Shown piece by piece: positions 34,240 through 37,190 of a stretch of DNA of 37,190 nucleotides. Position 1 is the stretch's first letter; each line of letters opens with the position of its first letter. Below the pieces are notes generated by a model. The model ran no database searches. It saw only the letters and a list, made by a program, of their open reading frames with translations, and was not told where the DNA came from. The translations under genes and the position numbers were made by a program. Source of the stretch: Hellea sp. (lineage in GTDB: Bacteria > Pseudomonadota > Alphaproteobacteria > Caulobacterales > Maricaulaceae); contig JAHDDC010000005.1 in assembly GCA_020629545.1 (NCBI GenBank), forward strand, positions 67,661 through 104,850, given 5' to 3'.

Positions 34240-36156
34240 CTATTGACCGTTAAACGCCCCGTTCAAAATCTTTTTGACCTCAGCCAAACTTTGCTTTCGG
34301 GGGGCCGCGCCAACGGGTCCAGGAGCACTTGGTCGTCTAACCAATGGCCTGGTTTGATTTTTCTGCGCTACGCGGCGTAAATCCTGACCCTGCTGTATCG
34401 ATTGTTTTGAGGTCGGTTGACTTGGCGGCGGCTGAGCAGCTGAACTCACACCCTGATTCTTCGTCACAGTGCGCGTACGCCAATTATGATAAACCGTCTG
34501 CATGAATTCAGGGGACGTGCGGTCAGCGGCCCATAATTCAGTAAACTTCGCACTTGAACTATGTGGTCGATATTCCTCAGCTAGGGTATTAAGAACAACC
34601 CGCATTGGCATATTCACGCTTTCTCCGAAAATCATAGCTTCAGCAGTTCCTAGCGAGGGTAAAAACGCTAATAATTCATCAGCGCCATCGGGAACCGCTG
34701 AACGAACAAAGTTTTGGTCGACTTCATTACTCAACCGCATTGAAAAAATGGTTGAACATTGCGAAAGTGTCGAAGGCTCAAGCTCAGACGGTCGTTGCGA
34801 AATTATACCCAGGGACACTCCATACTTTCGTCCCTCTTTTGCTATTCTGGATATTATTTTTCGCGTTGAATTAAAACCTAGCGTCGGGTCTGCAGGAACA
34901 TATCTATGAGCCTCTTCACATACCAGCAGAATAGGAAGTTTACGTTCGCTCCATACCGCTAAATCAAATGCTAAGCGGCTCACAACTGCGACAACAATAT
35001 TCAATGTTTCCGATGGAATGGATGAAAAATCCAGAATTGAAATTGGTCTATTGTTGACCGGAATCCGAAACATTCGTCCCATGATATCTTCAATCGAACT
35101 TGCGGAGGCCTGGTTTCTAAAAATAAACTGATATCGCGGGTCATTCAAAATCGTATTGATCCGTCTCTTAAGACGCATATACGGCGCGAGATTACCAGAA
35201 TTCTCGAGTTTACCCATCTCGTGATCCAATAGCTTCAATAGATCCCGAATTCGGTAAGGCACGGGCGAATCAAGCGATATGTACGAAGCTGCTCGCCCGA
35301 GTTCTTTCTCCACGTCACCTATCTTAATTTGTGAAGACATTTCACCGGTGCGTGACATTCTATCATAGAGCTGTTTTGCTTTCAGAATCAGGTCGTGTAA
35401 AATTTCTTGCTCCGCACGGCGATGATCTTGAATTTCGCTAGTCAAAAGCTCAACGGTCTCTTCGAAATTGAAAAGCCAAATAGGCAAATCCAGCGTATCT
35501 CCGCCGATGACTTCCGCCATATTACCAAAACTCTTGGAATATTCATTATGCGGGTCGAACAAGACGATTCTAGCGCTCCGATTTTCGACGAGAATGGCCT
35601 GTAATACGAGCGCAACCGTACAAGACTTACCTGAACCAGTTGATCCAATGATGGCGAAGTGTTTCGATAACAAATCATCCGTTCGAACTTTGGAAATTAT
35701 GGATCGGTCCTGATGAAGCTTCCCAACCTGAATGCACTGTTCGCTTTCTCGATTAAATATCAGCTCCAGTTCGGGCGGGGTCATTGTTACAACTGCTTCA
35801 CTCAAGACCGGGAAAGATCTTACGCCACGGAAAAAACGTGTTGTTTTCGTGGTTGGATTCGTTGCGATTTCGCCGAGAATATCAACTTGCGCAATACAGC
35901 CATCACCCAACCCTTCTTCATCAGTCCCTCCAATTTTCAATGACGAGACCATGCATATAACGAGCGAGTCGCGGGTAACGATCTTCAAAATAGTTCCGAT
36001 TTGGGCCAAATGCATCTGCCCATTTCGAATGATATTGTTATTGAGTCGAACTAAAGCCTTGGACGAACCAACGGATAAAATACGACCAATTTCAATAGCT
36101 TGGGCAGGTTTTGGCGGCGCCATTGCTGCGGCTTGGACAGCATTAGAGGTTTGCAT
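34240..36156 (-). CDS. HerA-like / DUF87 ATPase
   Basis: A 638-residue protein. An N-terminal HAS-barrel-like part (IEIGRILSVGSSKALVRL at 21-38) leads to a FtsK/HerA-type ATPase: Walker A GSTGSGKSCT at 171-180 (Lys177), Walker B ILLVCEEAHRYVP at 409-421 with Glu414/Glu415, and the sensor IISQRPSEL at 451-459. HerA proteins form hexameric DNA pumps, in archaea working with the NurA nuclease and in bacteria with assorted partners; no NurA or Sir2 gene is nearby. The C-terminal 90 residues are Gln/Pro/Ser-rich and look disordered. No membrane segment. It stands alone between tRNA-Pro and the NDUFS4-like gene, so the role is open: DNA repair, segregation or transfer. Confidence 0.85.
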   Translation of the reverse strand: MQTSNAVQAAAMAPPKPAQAIEIGRILSVGSSKALVRLNNNIIRNGQMHLAQIGTILKIVTRDSLVICMVSSLKIGGTDEEGLGDGCIAQVDILGEIATNPTTKTTRFFRGVRSFPVLSEAVVTMTPPELELIFNRESEQCIQVGKLHQDRSIISKVRTDDLLSKHFAIIGSTGSGKSCTVALVLQAILVENRSARIVLFDPHNEYSKSFGNMAEVIGGDTLDLPIWLFNFEETVELLTSEIQDHRRAEQEILHDLILKAKQLYDRMSRTGEMSSQIKIGDVEKELGRAASYISLDSPVPYRIRDLLKLLDHEMGKLENSGNLAPYMRLKRRINTILNDPRYQFIFRNQASASSIEDIMGRMFRIPVNNRPISILDFSSIPSETLNIVVAVVSRLAFDLAVWSERKLPILLVCEEAHRYVPADPTLGFNSTRKIISRIAKEGRKYGVSLGIISQRPSELEPSTLSQCSTIFSMRLSNEVDQNFVRSAVPDGADELLAFLPSLGTAEAMIFGESVNMPMRVVLNTLAEEYRPHSSSAKFTELWAADRTSPEFMQTVYHNWRTRTVTKNQGVSSAAQPPPSQPTSKQSIQQGQDLRRVAQKNQTRPLVRRPSAPGPVGAAPRKQSLAEVKKILNGAFNGQ

Positions 36157-36243
36157 AGGCTAGTAGTTCCCATTTAGAACGAAAGTCTACGCCAAAAGGT
36201 GTTAGGAAAAGCTTACTTTGGTGTTTCGAAATGAAACAAAAAA

Positions 36244-36320
<77 letters not shown>

Positions 36321-36380
36321 ACGGAGAAAGCGTCTTTTATACATGAATTCGTATTGCGCAAGGGGTATGAACCGAAAATT

Positions 36381-36884
36381 TTATTTTTCTTCGCTTGATC
36401 CTGCATTTCCGAAAAACCCATGCGTAACCATGTCCCCCGGCATAATGCCTAGCTCTAAAGCGCGTCCGCCAGCTAACTCTACGACTGCTGCAACAGTTCC
36501 TTCAGATGACGCACTTCGAAGTGAATAAGGCGTCGCGGAATGTTCTATTTTTAGGATCTTTCCATTACTGCGGATAAACAAAATGTCGAGTGGAATGCCC
36601 GTATTCTTCATCCAAATTGTTGCGACTTTCGGCTTTTCGAATTCGAAAAGCATGCCTTTATCAGGATCAAGAACATCACGATACATTAGTCCCCGCGCCT
36701 GTTCCTTTTCATTGTCAGCTATCTCAACCAAAAACGTATTTTGGTTGCCTTCACTGGTAATGGTCAAAGTCTCCGGAGTGCCAAAATCGATCACTTCAAT
36801 CTTTTTGTCCTGCGCATTACTGGTCGCAGATAAAATCACAAACAAAGCGGCAGAGAGGGCGGATAGAATAATTAGTCTTTTCAT
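36381..36884 (-). CDS. DUF192 family exported protein
   Basis: About 167 residues from ATG 36882-36884. MKRLIILSALSAALFVILSA is a signal peptide, with a likely cut after SNA (about residue 24). The DUF192 core is clear: FLVEIADNEKEQARGLMYRD, MLFEFEKPKVATIWMKNTGIPLDILFI and VAAVVELAGGRALELGIMPGD. The family is small and widespread, with no firm biochemical function. A longer frame to 36977 has no signal-peptide logic and runs into the structured non-coding stretch. No good ribosome site precedes the chosen ATG, so the start is likely but not certain. Between the structured region and tRNA-Pro on the same strand. Confidence 0.9.
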   Translation of the reverse strand: MKRLIILSALSAALFVILSATSNAQDKKIEVIDFGTPETLTITSEGNQNTFLVEIADNEKEQARGLMYRDVLDPDKGMLFEFEKPKVATIWMKNTGIPLDILFIRSNGKILKIEHSATPYSLRSASSEGTVAAVVELAGGRALELGIMPGDMVTHGFFGNAGSSEEK

Positions 36885-36977
36885 GGGGCATGAGTAACCA
36901 AATATCAAAAAAAGGCCAAGTTGTTTTTTTCTGAAAAAAGCAGCGAAATTCTCTTCGATTGGTCCCAATGTCCCCAA

Positions 36978-37108
36978 TGCATTAACATTGGAACCTCGCC
37001 CCGTGTTCCATCAGCAATCGGCACTGGTCAATTACCTTAAACCACGGTTCGGCGGCTGAGTACCATGTGGGGCAGTACTGATGCCGCGCCTCATACTAAC
37101 ACAAAAAC
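36978..37108 (-). other. Structured non-coding stretch between tRNA-Glu and DUF192; candidate small RNA or leader
   Basis: No convincing reading frame covers this stretch, but it is rich in pairing. On the minus strand, GCGGC-ATC-AGTAC (37075-37087) pairs with GTACT-CA-GCCGC (37052-37063) over an 11-base loop; CCGTG near 37047 can pair with CACGG near 37003; GGAAC/GTTCC brackets a 10-base loop near 36989-37008; CCAATG/CATTGG flanks six bases at 36974-36991. TAGTAT near 37092-37097 could be a -10 element for the minus strand. It might be a small RNA, an RNA leader for the DUF192 gene, or a 6S-type RNA. I do not recognise a known family and cannot fix the ends or the strand. Confidence 0.3.
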
Positions 37109-37145
37109 GACAAACAGGAAATCTGATAACTTGGAAAAATCGTAA

Positions 37146-37190
37146 TGGCAGTCCCTAGGGGAATCGAACCCCTCTTTCCAGGTTGAAAAC
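37146..37190 (-). tRNA. tRNA-Glu (anticodon TTC), 3' part; 5' part outside the window
   Basis: The 3' 45 bases of a minus-strand tRNA. Reading 5' to 3': anticodon loop TTTTCAA (anticodon TTC), stem half CCTGG, a 4-base variable loop AAAG as in tRNA-Glu, T-arm AGGGG/CCCCT with loop TTCGATT, acceptor half AGGGACT, discriminator G and encoded CCA. The E. coli tRNA-Glu has the same T-arm and nearly the same 3' acceptor half. The acceptor 5' half, D-arm and most of the 5' anticodon stem are cut off by the window edge. Confidence 0.85.

Noticed and set aside
34502..34909. A 135-codon plus-strand frame opposite the HerA-like gene.
   Set aside because: It lies wholly antisense to conserved HerA motifs and has no ribosome site or recognisable domain.
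36885..36977. N-terminal extension of the DUF192 protein.
   Set aside because: The added 31 residues would precede a clear signal peptide and derive partly from the structured non-coding stretch.

Overview
The window looks like a chromosomal segment of an alphaproteobacterium, moderately AT-rich by eye. The case rests on the alphaproteobacterial form of the RNA polymerase omega N-terminus, a mitochondrial-type NDUFS4-like complex I accessory subunit, the sdhE-mfd pair divergent from recG, DUF192 beside tRNA-Pro, and a PopA-like regulator (two receiver-like domains plus a degenerate GGDEF domain) of the sort known from Caulobacter and its relatives. A Caulobacterales or Maricaulales/Hyphomonadaceae-type host is my inference; no rRNA or other decisive marker is present. 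I see no insertion sequence, phage gene, CRISPR array or frameshifted gene.

Layout. (1) 1-7203, catabolic cluster: the end of an aldehyde dehydrogenase and a PAPS-type sulfotransferase on the plus strand face a minus-strand run of a beta-propeller-like envelope protein, a KstD-like flavin dehydrogenase, a formylglycine sulfatase and an NTF2-fold protein. A perfect 21-bp palindrome of the TetR-operator kind sits at the head of the minus-strand run. Together these suggest inducible breakdown or remodelling of a sulfated steroid- or terpenoid-like compound. (2) 7265-11840: an Mpo1-like membrane protein, then MATE transporter and maeB on the minus strand, then glnB. (3) 11502-13360: glnB-glnA nitrogen operon ending in a strong bidirectional terminator. 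(4) 13388-17318: a small unknown gene, rpoZ, thrC coupled to a P-loop protein, and hemH convergent with that P-loop gene. (5) 17432-20751: M2 metallopeptidase and the PopA-like protein. (6) 20748-28566: mfd, sdhE, recG, DUF502 and a DUF3089 protein that appears to have lost its catalytic serine. (7) 28569-33770: kdsA divergent from a tight cysK-sseA-metC-esterase operon. (8) 33773-37190, all minus strand: tRNA-Arg, NDUFS4-like subunit, HerA-like ATPase, tRNA-Pro, DUF192 protein, a structured non-coding stretch, and the 3' part of tRNA-Glu.

Packing is dense: several convergent gene pairs abut or overlap at their stop codons, neighbouring same-strand genes often overlap by 1-13 bases, and no intergenic gap exceeds about 300 bases. 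maeB, the MATE gene, glnB and probably sdhE use TTG or GTG starts.

The observations most worth following are the PopA-like c-di-GMP receptor candidate, the sulfatase/KstD-like cluster with its palindromic operator, the apparent DUF3089 pseudoenzyme, the glucuronoyl-esterase-like protein ending the cysteine operon, and the unassigned structured region beside tRNA-Glu.
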